From the NCBI GenBank assembly GCA_037951165.1, contig JBBDHG010000051.1, forward strand, positions 9,087,501 to 9,151,500: a stretch of 64,000 nucleotides of DNA, written 5' to 3'. The translations under genes and the position numbers were made by a program. Shown here piece after piece: positions 34,601-47,800 of this stretch. The notes beneath the pieces were generated by a model that made no database searches, had not been told where the DNA came from, and saw only the letters and a list, made by a program, of their open reading frames with translations. The first letter of the stretch is position 1, and each line of letters opens with the position of its first letter. The stretch is from Lophius americanus. Its lineage: Eukaryota > Chordata > Actinopteri > Lophiiformes > Lophiidae.

Positions 34601-35386
34601 TAGGAAACATTAAACCAGACCAGGGCTAGCTATAATTAACCTGCATAGCACCAGTTTAGTCAAGGACACAAAAAGAAGATGCCAGGACTACCAATGACTA
34701 CCTTGATGACAGCAGGACTAAACAAGCTCAAACCATTGCACATGAAGTCAGGCCAGGACTTAGTATGGCTTGCCTAGATAAAACAAAGACTAACCAGACA
34801 CAGACCAGTGCAGAATATCTAGTCCCTGACCAGCAGCAGCTAGACCAGGACTAGACATGACACCCCCCCTTCTCTTTCTATAGTTTGTTCAGGTGTTCAC
34901 ACGGTCAGATGCGATCGTGGATGGTCGTCAGGGAGGTCGCTTCCAGATGTTGGACAAGAATGTCAGTGGAGAGTTTGTTCAGCTGGTGAGCTTGCAGCTG
35001 CTCAGACAATCAATGTTGAGTTGCCACGTTACCATGGTAACCACGCTGCTGTTCCTCCCTACAGGTACCAGATCAGAGGATTGAGATGAGGTGGCGGTTC
35101 AGGAAGTGGCCCAGTGGTACGTCGACTGATGATGATGTTATGATGCGTTAGACAGAGAGTTTTTCTCTGTCACTACGTCTAGATACAATTTGACCTCCGA
35201 CCTCCATTTTCTTGTATTTCACTCTCAGAGCACTGTGCCACAATTAGTCTGGAGATGGAGGAGCGAGGAGATGAGACTGAGCTAAAAATGGAATGTCGAG
35301 GAGTGCCAGCAGGCGAGGAAGAATCAACCAGGGAGGGCTGGAAACGGTTCTACTTCCAGGCCATCAAACAAACCTTTGGATACTGA
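31601..35386 (+). CDS. ahsa1: Activator of Hsp90 ATPase 1 (AHA1)
   Basis: Cytosolic co-chaperone that binds the Hsp90 middle domain and stimulates its ATPase. Nine coding exons: 31601-31680, 32101-32291, 32866-32948, 33144-33261, 33337-33431, 33514-33651, 34884-34985, 35065-35116, 35229-35386 (stop TGA 35384). They give 338 aa, the length I recall for human AHSA1. Recognised strings: MAKWGEGDPRWIVEERAD at the start, the family motif VNNWHW, KLDGEATINNRKGKLIFFYEW (Aha1_N, split here only for citation), EFSQGMILPT or KFSQGMILPT at the exon 4/5 join, NVSGEF, MRWRFRKWP and AIKQTFGY at the C-terminus (AHSA1 domain). The intron 33262-33336 is 75 nt, has GTATGT and CACAG, and has no stop in frame, so retention would give 363 aa. 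The ATG is the only one fitting the family N-terminus. Whether it is the a or b teleost copy cannot be told. Confidence 0.95.
31856..32115. repeat. Tandem duplication of an intron-exon boundary in ahsa1
   Basis: Two diverged units of about 120-145 bp (about 31856-31972 and 31973-32115) share 'cggctacatg..gag', 'ctggat.att.atgttt.cctct', 'cctaccc' and end 'gtgacctc(ct)cag(g/a)actgagcg'. The second unit holds the real acceptor of exon 2 (CTCAG at 32096-32100); the first holds a decoy CTCAG at 31950-31954. Confidence 0.8.
32574..32790. repeat. Fish dispersed repeat in ahsa1 intron
   Basis: CTACCGCTTAACCTGTTCAG, GGGGGGCTGGAGCCTATCC, GGGTGAGAGGCAGGGTACACC, CCTGGACAAGTCGCCAGTTC and the ACAC-rich tail match a very common teleost repeat. 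Relatives lie at 13470-13550, 18795-18870 and (inverted, short) 63358-63440. Confidence 0.85.
33652..34880. repeat. Degenerate minisatellite filling an ahsa1 intron
   Basis: Nearly the whole intron consists of imperfect copies of 'gaccaggactaac..', with 'aaccaggctaagac(t/a)g' and 'acagatgaggac'. It starts at the donor itself (GTACCAGACCAGGAC) and runs to about 34860, just before the acceptor TTTCTATAG. Several chance frames (66-77 codons) arise from it on both strands. Confidence 0.85.
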
Positions 35387-35539
35387 AAAACTCTGATTCC
35401 TTGGAGCTTGTCTGACAGGCTGACTGAGCAACTGACCAAGCCATGCAGCTTTGTGTTTGATATGATATACATCAGCTTAAAGGTGCAGTCCAACCATTTC
35501 AGAAAGTCTTTTAAGTCATGCTAGTTTCATCATGGACAC

Positions 35540-36135
35540 GGTTCACCTAGCTTAATTTAAAGACACGAAACAGGGAATGCTATCCAACTAAGTTAGCATA
35601 AAGGTCCGAAGCAGGGAGAAACTGTCAGTCTATCTGAGCATGACTACTGAAATAATGTAGAATTTCCAAATCTATGTTAGTTTAAAGACTGCAATAAATC
35701 AATCTCTAGGCTAAGCTGGGTGACAGTTTAGCATAAAGATTGAAATCAGTGGAAAACTTGTTAGCCTTGGTTTGCATAAATATGAAAAGCAAACAAAAAC
35801 TTCAATCTAACTTAGCATTAATAAAGGATATATCAAGAAAATGTTGGCATAGAACAACATAGAAACTGGCTGTAGCCTTAGTTAGCATTATGATTGAATG
35901 CAGAGGGGAAGCTTTTAATCTTCGTAAATGCTGGAACAAAAGGGAAATTGTTATTATTGTTTCTCTAAAAACTGTAAAAGGGGGGAAAGTGTTGGTGTAG
36001 GTTAGCATTGAAATGAAAGGCTGGGGAAACTGTTAGGCGAGGTTAACATTATTATGGAAAGCAGATGGTAACTATTAGCCTAGCATATGAATTAGAGCAG
36101 TGTTAAACGGTTATCTTAGCGTAAAGGCTGAAAGC
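35540..36135 (+). repeat. Degenerate tandem repeat in ahsa1 3' UTR
   Basis: About ten diverged units of 50-60 bp with 'ttagcataaagattgaaagcag.ggaaaact' lie between the stop codon and the poly(A) signal, so the repeat should be transcribed. Confidence 0.75.
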
Positions 36136-36306
36136 AACTTTTTTCAAAATGCTGAACGGTTCCTTTTAAAGTTTTGTCCGTGAATAAGTGGATCATTAAT
36201 TGGACAGATATTCTGCAGTGACAACAAGTGGCACTGGAACAATCAGAGACAGATTGTGAAGACCATAAAAGCAGACAAACATTAAGGATTATTTACAATT
36301 TTCCCC

Positions 36307-36312
36307 AATAAA
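36307..36312 (+). terminator. ahsa1: Polyadenylation signal of ahsa1
   Basis: AATAAA about 920 nt after the stop codon. It is the first good signal on the plus strand, although a later one exists near 36550. Confidence 0.6.
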
Positions 36313-36574
36313 GTTAGAAATACAGCAGTATTTTCGGTTGTCTACAAAAATACATTTCGAGCTGAAGTATCAGATGAACTTAAACCTTTGATTACCTTAC
36401 GTTTTTCCCATTCTGCAATGCAGTTTTTGAAACAAAATCAGGTGCTATCTTTGTGGATAAATTTGTGTGTTTATGGTTTTGTGGTGATTCTTTATTTTTA
36501 TTTGTTTTCTGACTGACTGAATGGTATTTCATATGAATTAACATAATTGTTCAATAATAAATTAAGTATTAATA

Positions 36575-37130
36575 CAAATTGTTAATTATAACCCATATAA
36601 TAAACCACTGTACTGATCAGGAACGACAAGACGAAAGAAATAACCTCTTGCTCTCATCTGAGAATCAGCCAAGTGATTTGAATCAACTGACGGGAGTGAG
36701 GACATTTAACACACTGATCAAGAGCATAGACATATACGTGGACGGAAGACATATTTATGTCAATTGAAATGTTTGGAGATTAACTCAGTGAGTATAATCA
36801 ACGGAAGTATGATGGTGATATCCATTACTACAAAGATGGAAAACCATACAACTGGCAAACCAAAAACTACAGAAAATACTCTCACCAGAAGATCAAAGCC
36901 AGGGTACCTTCTAATCTAACCTCGAAGCCAACCGGCCTCATAGAACTATTTTGTGACCTCAGACGGAACCATCCGACAAACTGGCTGATCTCCAGTTTCC
37001 CGTTGTGCTCTGAGGAAGGCCCACTAGGCCGAAATGTTAGCACGCATGTTGTTATGACATGGCTAAAACACATTGACATTGATGCACTGGAATTTTGTTT
37101 GTGCTTCCTTTTTGGTTCCTCGTATTTTGA
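36575..37130. mobile_element. Probable retroelement remnant (unassigned)
   Basis: Plus-strand codon-like sequence with short pieces such as KTFNTLIKS, YYKDGKPYNW and then CTCTGAGGAAGGCCCACTAGGCCGAAATGTTAGC, which resembles the 'gaaggcc..aggccgaaacgtt' phrase seen next to the 3' ends of several fish retroelements. The frame is broken and no RT motif is visible. Family is not known to me. Confidence 0.35.
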
Positions 37131-37599
37131 TCTGTTGATTATAACCCTTTCAAAAATCTTTAATTATTTCAATTTATATTTATTAAAGTTGAGATTTATG
37201 TAGCAATGATGTGGATTCAGGCTAATATAACAAAAAATAGAGTGTGACAATGTGATTTCATGTAGAATAGTGTGACAATACAGGCAATGTACCATGATGC
37301 TCAGCAGGATATGAAGTCACTGCAGCCATCATTTCTCTTAAAAGCTGAAGCTGTTAATAGAATAGCAAATAGTTTTACCAAGGCCAAAGAATCCAGCACA
37401 TTTCTATTAACTCTTAGAGCACTGCAGCGAAATAAGGGACCCCCGAAACACACACAAACTCACTGTATTATATGACCGCTCTAGACACACTCATAAATAC
37501 CAACTGCATAAATGTTATTGTGTTTTCATTAATTGATTATTTCCCGAGACATTACAGAAAGTGTCTTAGCACTGTTAAGGAGGGTTTATCCAGATCTGC

Positions 37600-37995
37600 A
37601 CCAAAGCTTTAACAGATTCTTCCCTGGCCCAAGCCCTATCCCGGTGAGCCATAACATAATGCACACTGACAGGTGAAATCAGATAAAGGTGATTATATTA
37701 CCATGTTTACCTGTCAGGAAAGTAGCAGGTTTTGTTTTGACAACATTTTGTCCGGAGGTTGATGTTGGATACTGTAAAAACAGTAAAGTGTTAGGATCAG
37801 GGATACTTTGACAAGGGTTACATAGTTCTGTCTCGACAACTGGATTATCTAAAGAATTAAAGGCCTTGTTGGGTGTTCCTGGTGTGCTGTGGTTAGACCT
37901 ACCAAAGCAGCAGGAAGGACAAGTGGTGAACCAGCGACGGTGTCATGGGCACCACACTGGTGTGGTTGAGTAGTGAAGGCTAGCCTGTGTTTTCT
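37600..37995 (+). mobile_element. Tc1-like transposon fragment (second copy of the family)
   Basis: TTGGGTGTTCCTGGTGTGC, AGACCTACCAAAGCAG, GGAAGGACAAGTGGTGAACC and GCGACGGTGTCATGGGC correspond to the transposase DNA-binding domain of the family at 27975-28262 and 39780-40190. Stops interrupt it. Confidence 0.6.
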
Positions 37996-38338
37996 TATCC
38001 TACAGTTAGCCTAAACATTAGCTTGAAAGTCAACCAGATAATCTGACAGATATGCTGAAAATAAACTTTACACTTAGCTGGATGGTTAACCTGTTAACGT
38101 GACAGGCTGCTCTGGACCAGCCTAGTTTCCAAGCATAAGTTACCATAGCAACTGAGTTCAAATTTTCTTGGATTAACGGAACTGAGTCAAGTTAAAACTT
38201 CAGACTACGTCAGAAGGCTTGGCTACTTTAGTGGGTTTGCTTTATGGAAAAAAACCTCCTCAGTGACGAGCCTTCACTGATGAACTGCAGGTTGACAAAT
38301 ACAGAAAAGAAAATCAGACTTCCTTCTTTCGGAGTTTC

Positions 38339-38366
38339 TTTATTCTCTGAGGGAATGTTTTTTATT
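38339..38366 (-). terminator. brf1: Candidate polyadenylation signals of brf1
   Basis: Two AATAAA hexamers on the minus strand, at 38361-38366 and 38339-38344, lie about 490-520 nt after the brf1 stop codon. Confidence 0.5.
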
Positions 38367-38856
38367 TAAATTCATTATTGTTTCATCTCATTAACAAAAG
38401 AAAAATACTCTGAAATACACAAAATACACATCACATATAAACAAAAAACACAAGTACTAAAAACAGCTGCAGTGTTGAAGGATTCATTTCCAGCTCTTTT
38501 CCTTATACTCATTAAATTGATATTTTCTTCCAGAGAGCTGAGCATAATGTGAGTATTCAGTCATGTAAACATATTTACATTCATACATGACACATTCATA
38601 TAAAAGCGAGTATAAAACTTCTCTATTTACATTATGAACAGGAGAGGCCTGATGTATTAAAATCCATTCAAGTAGAAATTCAAACTTCTGTTTTAACTTA
38701 AATCAAAATTCAGTTTCGGTTAAAAAGCATCAAATTCAGCCGTGATGCCTATTATCCATTATAATTTATCACTGATTTTGGATACTGATATCTGTAACAT
38801 TTGCCTGTCTCAGTGGAGATAACGGACACAAGTGTTTTCGGAAGGTCAGTCGGGCT

Positions 38857-41800
38857 TTAAAAGATTTCTTCCTCCTCACAGCCGTAATCTGGAACACAAA
38901 ACCAATAATCAATCAATTAGTGATTCAGTGCAACAGACTTGGCACAAATAATGATGAGACTTCAGTTGTAGTTTGTGCCAATAATAAATATGCAAAAAGT
39001 TTTCTGTCTTGCTCAAGGACACTTCAACATATAGACTGCAGGTGTCGGGAGTCGAACTGCCAAACTTCTAATAATTGAAGCCAAATACACCTGAAGTCCA
39101 GCAAATCTCTACCACTATGCACTAACCTCCTACAAGCTGCAGAGCACTGACACATTCCTCCTCCACCTCCACCTCCACCTCCTCTTCTTCCTCCTCCTCC
39201 TCCTCCTCCTCCTCCACCTCCATGACAGCAGAGGAGGCGGGCGCTGCAGTGGCAGGGGTGGAGCTAGTGTCTGGTTCTGGGTCAGGGGTAACTTCAGCTG
39301 TCACCTCTGGTGATGTAACTGTAGTTTCTTCCTGAGAGGTGAAACACACAGAGTTGATAATGGTCAGCTAAGTGGTACTGTATGTGTTCGTAGAGTGATA
39401 AGGTTGTATAGTGGGCTGAAGTGGGTGGAGTCAGGTGTGGTCTCTCACCTGGACAGCTTTTTTCTTTCTCTTTGATGTTGAAGTTATGAGGTTGCGGACT
39501 CTGGAACAAAAGGAAAGAGAAAATATAAACAGCAGCTTATAATCATTTTTATTACATAGTTTTTTCTTTGATCTTTTGGTGTATAAGATATTGAAAACTG
39601 TAACATATCAATCAGAGACTTCTTCAGATCTTAAAATGTTTTGTCTGACCAACATTAAGACTTATTTCGGTTGTCTCTGATTAATTGCAATTCTTGTAGC
39701 ATACATGAATAAAAGTAAAAGTCAAAAGCATTAAAACAGTTTTTAAAATTCTCCCAAATATCACAAGACTCCTTTCAACCATAACATTAAAGCCACCTGC
39801 CAAATATAGTATATTTTCCCCTTTTTACCACCAAAACAGCTCTGTGAAATCACTGTGTGAACTGAAACCTTTCTATCAGAAAAAGTAAGAATTTTTCCGC
39901 AATTTGTCGCTCTTCTGTTGAATCGGACATTATGGGCCAGCCTTAAGTCCCCACTTGCATCACTGACCCTTGGGTTGCTCGTGACCCTGTTGCCAGTTCA
40001 CCATTTGTCCTTCCCACCCTGGTAGGTACGAACCACTGCAGACTATGATCACCCAACAAGGCCTACAGTCTGGCGCTTCTCCAACCCTGTCCTCTAGCCA
40101 TCAAAATGTGGAACATGTCAAAGTACCTCAGACCTCTGTGCTTGGCAATTTTTCCTGCTTCCAGCATCAACTTCAGAATAAATTGTTTTGTTGATTATAA
40201 TGTTATTGCTGATCAGTGTATGTTATTAATATCATGTGATTTCATTCAGATAATCTATAGATTATGTATAGTGGATTGGTGTTACCTTTTCCCAATAATT
40301 CTAGCACTAATAGCGAGATCACTCTTAACATCAGTGGACTTCTTGCGGTTGCGGCGGCTGATTTGTTTCCGTGTGGCGGCGTTGGCGTCAGGACTGTCGG
40401 AGGAGGATTTGCTTGGACTGCTGCTCCCAGCACTTCCTGCCCCTCTGCTGTTCAGGTCTCTGAGGACGTCGTAGTTGATCTTACTAGAGATCCTCTTCTT
40501 CTCCAACATCTTCTCGATTGCCTCGCCCGCTGTCGTCGCAAGGATCTGCTCCTTTTTCCTCTTGGCTTTCTTCGGCTGGAAACAGACATCATTAAAACTT
40601 CATTTAAATTGAACTTTATTTAACTTAAAACCCATATTATTTCTATCCTTATTTTTTAAACTTTGGATCTAATTGACTTCAGACTCCAAAAGCCATCTTT
40701 TTTGGATGGCTTTTGGAGTCTGGGCACCTGAGGGCCCATGATGGTGATGATAATGATACAAAATGACACCAGATCAGCCCCTGTACTCCGGCTTGAGAGA
40801 CCCTGTTCTCTACAAACACACTTACCTTCTCTTTGTAGGTCCCCTTCTCTATTTCCTTCTTGATCCTCTCCTCTTTCTCTGCAAATACAAACAATGAATA
40901 ATGTCAATAAAAACCATGAAAGACTCAGTTAGGATCCAACGGGACGAGCTGGAGAGCATTGCTGGGAAGAGAGACCTCTGATTATGACGTCTGATTATGA
41001 TAACAATGACACTGTGGGTGTATTCATGATGATGCGTCTGCTGACCTTGCTGCTCTTTCAGGTATTCCGCGTTCTGCTTCATCCACAGCTCCGTCTTAAT
41101 CTGAACCTCCACATCATTCAGGATGTACTGCGGCACAAAGAGGAAGGGACAATCAGACCCAAGAAGAAGACTCTACATCCTCTACGCACAACTGCTCACA
41201 CTGACAGCAAAATTGAGTTATTACTAATGGATGAGAGGCTCTGACGGGAGAGTAGGTAAACGTTTGAAGAGTCCTTGGGTTAGATGTAACAAGGGCTAGT
41301 CCCTCGTCAATGACCAGTTTCACTCATCTATCTTCAAGGTGAAATACTAGAAAGTCATTATATCAAGGTCTGTTGAGTACCCAGGTCATGACATCACTTG
41401 TGTTTTCACATGTGTTGAAGCGTCTGAGCATCAGAAGCCATTGCGTTGCATTGTTGAGGAGAGACAGTGGACATTGGTGATTGCGTCAAACCTCAGCAAC
41501 TCAAAGCAAAACAATGTAATGCTGCATTCTCACAACCCCATTGCACACAAAGTCTCTGCAAAGCTGCAAGTAGTCATGAATTTGGGCAGGACGATGTGAA
41601 TTCCCGTTACTCTGGCTATTTGACCCATTGCAGGACTGAGCTGTCCCTTCAGACTTTATATATACGAGTCTGTTCTATCTTCTTCTCAACTGAAGGTCCA
41701 TAATCAGGTTTACGACTAATGTTTGCTTTTTTTTTTACCGTGCACATTGCTAAATTTTAAATAGATGTCACTGAAAAAATTTCAAGTTGATCGGGTTGAA

Positions 41801-44800
41801 GAAGTAGGGGGAGTACGTTCAAATAAAACACCTTAAAACGCCAACATATGCCTCTGTAGCGCCCATTCAAGTCAAAATGGCCTAAATAGCACCAATATAC
41901 TTTTGGCAGATACGATATGATGAGCAAGTGTACCCTGTTTCAAGGTGAAAGTAAGCCCAATGGGGAGGCCGACTTTTCAAAGTACGAAATTTTTTACCTG
42001 ACCTGATAATTGTGAAAAATTTATGTCACAGATTGGGTGATGAAAACCTACAAGGTTCTAGTATGTGCATATAGCTGCCCCTAACCCTAAATCCTAACCC
42101 TAGCGGGTATAAGTGTTATTTTGCAGCCACAACCCTTCTCTGGGATTAAAATTCTTTTTTGACACATTTTGTCCATCCAACTGTGCCAAATAGTTCATCC
42201 TCGTGGTCCTATCCCGCAAGAACTGTGTAGAGTAACATGAACTTTGTGTTATTTCTATCAAATATTATGCATTAGTTATCAAAGAGTTTCTGAGCAAATT
42301 CACTGATTGTTTTGTTTCATGGTGTTACTGTAATATAATGATATTAGAGCCTTTTCTATCTTAAGAAACAATTCAGGTGAGGATAGAATATTGGTATTTT
42401 TGTGTTTAATAACAGATTACTTACACATAGTAACATGTACTATGTTACCGACACCGAAAATGTATTATTTTAGGCCTCACGTGTCCATAGACACCAAAAT
42501 GAGGCAAATACAACTGATAGTTGTGGAGCTATTTGAAGTTTATTTTGGGTATGTAATTCAGGCAAGGCTTAGTTTAAAATAAACACTGAGTTGTTGGCGA
42601 CTGGCTAATGCTCTCCGTGATTATCAATTTAGGAGAAGGATTATATACAACAAAAACTCAAACTCACACCAATGACTGAAAAGCTACAGCAGTAATGCCA
42701 ACAAGCTTACGTTAAGTATAACAGGTAAAAGGAAAGACAAAAGTCAGATTTGTTTCTTAATTACTATTTCTTGAGTGGTAGAAAGGATCGATGCAGCGGT
42801 AAGTGATGCTGAACTTACCTTATCAATCTCCTGATCATTGATACCCTCCAGGTCCAGCTCTCCACCTTCCACCTGCTCGTCTGAAACGACACCAGTACGC
42901 AACGTCAGTAAGTCTGACCTGTTGGAGTTCATGTTGCTCTTTCTCTCCTTACCGTTTTGTTTTTCACTCATCTCAGATACGTCAAAGGTCTGTTGGAGGT
43001 CCAGGCTGACGGCGCTCTGCAGATTTCCCAGGATGGTGGCTACAGGAGTGAGCCGACTTTGACACTTTTCCTTTTCGGACCCCACGTCTTGCCTGCTGTC
43101 ATCTATCTTCTTGTCCTGCCCATCTGTCTCCTCCTGGATCACCTGACACAGGAAGTCCTGGGTCAGTTGTTGGGCAGCAATTTGGAGCTCATCCTCTTCA
43201 ACTTCTGGCTGCTTGGGTTCAGGGATCATGGATGAAACCTCTGCATCTTCAGGGTCTGAGAATCAAGAGTGAAAGAGTTTTTTATAAATGCTCCTGTTTC
43301 TGCGGAGATGTTCAGATCGAACTGAGACAGGATCATACCAACTTCTTTGGCGTAAGCGGCGTAGATTCCTCTCAGTTTGGGACGGCTTTTCTCCAGCTCA
43401 GTCTCAATCTCGTCTTTATAGCAGCTGATTTCTCCTAATAGTACAAGAAGAAAGGGTTTTTGGGTCCTAAATTTTCCCCTGTAGTGTGAAGTGTTCTAAA
43501 TGAATTCCTATAACCCCTTGACATCCATATAGAGCCCTCTGAAACACCTAGTTACCTTTAGAGTCACCTTCTAAATCACTCTCTAATATTCCATGATGTA
43601 CCCTACATATTGAGGTTAGATCCCTCTGAAACTTCGTAAAAATGTTTAGTTATAAGCCCATCATAAGAGTCCTAGATAGTTTTGTTTTCCTAGCGTACTC
43701 TAGAATGTCCTGAATGTTCAATTAGAACCCACAGAAATACCCCAAATGATCTATTTAGTGCCCTCAAACGTGCTTTAATGAGTCCTTTGAAATAATTTAA
43801 AGTTCTAAATTATTCCCTTTGAGCCCAAAAACGTATTTCAGAAACCTTTGAAATTTACTAAATTGTTCCTTTAGTGGAGTACTAGGGAGGGAGCTAAGTT
43901 TCCTAAATGAGAATTCAGGGACCCTCAGAAAGTGTCTCAAAAGAATTACATTACAGGCATCAGAGGAGTCCTAAACCCATTTGATCCTCTAGTTCCCTAT
44001 GATATGTCCTAATTTATACATTGAGTTCTCCAAAGAATTTAGATCATTTAGAGCCTAAGAAGAATGCCAACCAATCTTTAGTGCTACTTAAATTGTTGTA
44101 AATGACCGTTTTAGCATCCTCTGATTTGTCCTAAAGTGCAAGGAAGGTTAGTACGAACCTTCAACGTCATCTAGCTTCTTTGCCAGCTCATGTTCCAGCT
44201 GCAGAGGAAAAGATTGATAGGTGTGGTCATTGATCCATGGTTTACTTCTGCCGTCTGTCAGTAGCCAATCACAGACAGAGGGACCTACCTGCTGCGTCTT
44301 AGCTTTGTGCTGTGAGGCAGTGAAGGAGGGTGGATCACATTCCTGCTCCAGATCTACTTTCATGAACTCATCAATGGTCAGCTGACTGGTGGGTGTGTCC
44401 TCAAACTCTGTTAATCTGAAAAGAAGAAGAGAGGATGCAATAATGCAACAATATACATTCCACATGTGATCTTTGTCAGTAGAGGTGGCCGTTTGTTTTG
44501 CTGAGGAGTTTTCTGTTCTTCACAGACTCCAGTGTATTACGCGACACGCCTTAGCCAGAGAGATTACCCTGTCGTCTCTTCTCGTCTTTAAAGTCATGGA
44601 GTATGTCATCAAGGGATCCCCTTATTCTGGATTGGCTGACTGATCTACTGTAATCCACTGTGATCTATTGTAATCCCCTGTGATCCATTGTCATCATCTG
44701 TGATCTATTGTTATCAACTGTGATCTATTGTTATGCACTGTGGTCTACTTCTGATCACTGATCTACCGTAATCCACTGTGATCTACTGCAATCCATTGTG

Positions 44801-47800
44801 ATCTACTGTTATCCACTATGATCTACTTTAATCAATGATCTACTGTAATCCACTGTGATCTACTTTTGAAGACTGGTCTACTGTAATCCACTGTAATATA
44901 TTGTAATACACTGTGGTCTACTGTAATCCACGGAGATCTATTGTTATCTACTGTGATCTACTTTTGATCACTGATCTACTGTAATCCACTGGGATCTATT
45001 GTAATCCATGTGATCTATTGCTATCCACTGTGGTCTGCTTTTAAACACTGATGTACCGTAATCCACTGTGATATATTGTTATCCATTGTGATCTACTTTT
45101 GATCACTGATCTACCGTAATCCACTGGGATCTATTATTATCCACTGTGGTCTACTTTTGAACACTGGTCTACTGTAATCCAACATGATCTATTGTTATCC
45201 ACTGTGATCTACTTTTAATCACTGATCTACTGTAAACCCCCGTGATCTATTGAATCCATTGTGATCTGTTGTTATCCACTGTGATCTACCAGTGCTCTCA
45301 CCTCTTCCTCAGGGTGGCTTGGCAGACCTTCACCACATTGATCACATCCTTCACTGTACGACGAAACTTATGCATCCGAGCTGCAACCAAGAGAGCTGAG
45401 AAGAAAAAGAGAGTACGACAAAGATGAGGGGGAGAAAGACAGAGGTAGGAGAAAGAGGAGTAGATGTGGTGGAGGAGAGGGAGAGGTGGTGGAAAGAGGA
45501 CAGAGTTATAAAAATATCAGGCTCTTGGTGTTATTTGTTGCCAAATTTTGAAAGTGCTGTACCTGCTCCACAGAGTCCAGATGGTCGTCGTCCCGTGTGC
45601 ATCCAATCCCTCTTCATCCTCTGAACAAGACGAAGAGCCGTCATGGAAACCTCATGAGTCTTCGGCCCGAACTCCAACATGTGAGCAAACCGAGGGATGT
45701 ACAGGCAGGGATCTGAGGGGGGAGAGGAGATCAGAGCTTGCCCATACATGATATTTGTTCTTAATTAAACATTTTATGGCGCTTCCACATCAGAAAATCC
45801 AAACCAAAGTTTGTGTTTTTTCTTCCATTGCATTGATATGATTTTGTTGAATTTTTTTCCCTATGGCCACGTCACTTGTCACCACATAAATTTTCATGAC
45901 ATGCCTAAGTCCTGAAATCATCATCTAAATGGGCTGGGTCTCTCTGTTTTTAATGATTGATTGGCTTGTAGACACTATACAAGCCAAAGCGGGAAGAAAA
46001 ATGGTACAAGAATAACTAAAAATATATAAAAGTATATATAAGAATATAAAGAATATATAAAAAATATTTGCACAGCGACGGGTACACAACAAAGTGTGCA
46101 GGTGTCTGTAAGGACTATTTATACTATTTATTTATTAGAACTACTACTATTTATTTAGAACCATTTATTTATTGATAAAAAAAGATGTTAAAAGGAAATA
46201 CTAAGATGTACTTAAAAAAATAAATAAATCATTCTATCAATGTATTATTATTATTATTATTAATATAAAATGGCTAATTTTATTAGCAGATTACGGTTCT
46301 CCCTGTATCTCTGTCGCCATCTTGTGGTATTTTCGGTAAAGGACGGCGGATATATCGGCAATAAAATATAAAATGGCGTCTGGAGAAACAAACAGATGCT
46401 GGTGTCGGATTGTGATAAACGTTAACGGTAGAATGCTACTCCACCGGGAATCTGACAGGTACTAACACGGTCATATCCGTTCTGTTTGCTTATATCACTC
46501 CGGTTTGTTGATGTAGTCAGCGTATTTAACGGTAAGACGGTAACGGCAACAGGACTGTGACGTTTAAACCGGCAAAACGGGGCTAACGGAGGTACAAGGA
46601 CATTATGGAGCTCGGTTCTATGCTTAGGAACAATCTATTAGCTTATTACGTATTAATGAGTAAAACCTGCCCTGCTAATGGGCAACTGGACTGAATCGCG
46701 TAATGCACATTTACTCGAGTACTGTACATAAGTACATATTTGTGGTACTTGAACATCATTATTTCCATATTCTGCTACTAAATACTTTTACTCCATTACA
46801 ACTCAGAGGGACATATTGTAAATTCGGCTCCCCGCCAGTTATATGGCAGTTGTAGTTACGTTTTCAGATTACAATTTTCATAACTATTAGCATAAAGCAG
46901 TGAAATACATCGAATCACAATATCCACATCGGTAACGTAGACCTACACATTGAAGCAGCAGTAATAATACAATAGTAGGATAACACAGAGGCACCATTAC
47001 TCTGCACAATGAGTACTTTTACTTTAAGTACTTGAAGAATGTTTACTGATAATAACTACATGTTCTTACTTAACCTTCCTGTTTTCTGATCAAAGTTACT
47101 TGCATTTAACACTACGATATTGAAAGATATGTTATGCTTTCATCATCGAGTAACTGTCAAAATAAGAAAGATAATAATAATAATAATACATTTAATTTAT
47201 AATGGTTCGGAACTTCTCTCTTTGCAGTTGGAATGAATGACAGCTACTTTTTATTGAATAACAGGTGTCTATATTCAAATTTATAGCATAGCATATGTTC
47301 TGACTCAAGGAGACGACAGATGTCATTATGTGCTGCCATCCCAGTACAGGACAGAAAGTATCCTGAGTAAATGTTGACATGAACAAATATTTTATAATTC
47401 AGCTAGTCTTGTCAAAATAATTCATCATTTCGACTTTTTTCTTACTCAAAAATAAGGTATTTCTTGTGAAGGGAGTGTTTTGATCATGAATTCCAAATAA
47501 CTATGTGTATTCCCTCTGTTAATGAGTTTGAATGAAGCTGGCTAAAAAAGGTATTGGTATTGGGAGGATATTGAGACTTTACACTTATAAAAAATAAATC
47601 CATGTCAATTTTGATCTTGGGGGACAAAGTCACACACAGGGTTAATAATAATAATAATAATAATACTACATTTAATTCATAACGCACTTTACATTTGGAT
47701 CAAATCTCAAAGTGCTAACTTTGAGGTTAATTGATGTTTGAATGCCAATATTTGTGTTACTTTCAGTGGAGTATTTTCACAGTATGGTATTATTACTTCT

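Noticed and set aside
40106..40623. Long plus-strand frames over brf1 exon 15
   Set aside because: They are the antisense shadow of the brf1 exon 40575-40286.
42080..42103. CCCTAACCCTAAATCCTAACCC stretch, telomere-like
   Set aside because: Only about three imperfect units, inside an intron and a dispersed repeat region; not an interstitial telomere of note.
45424..45751. Plus-strand frames opposite brf1 exon 6
   Set aside because: Antisense of the exon 45712-45563 and purine-rich flanking sequence; no independent support.
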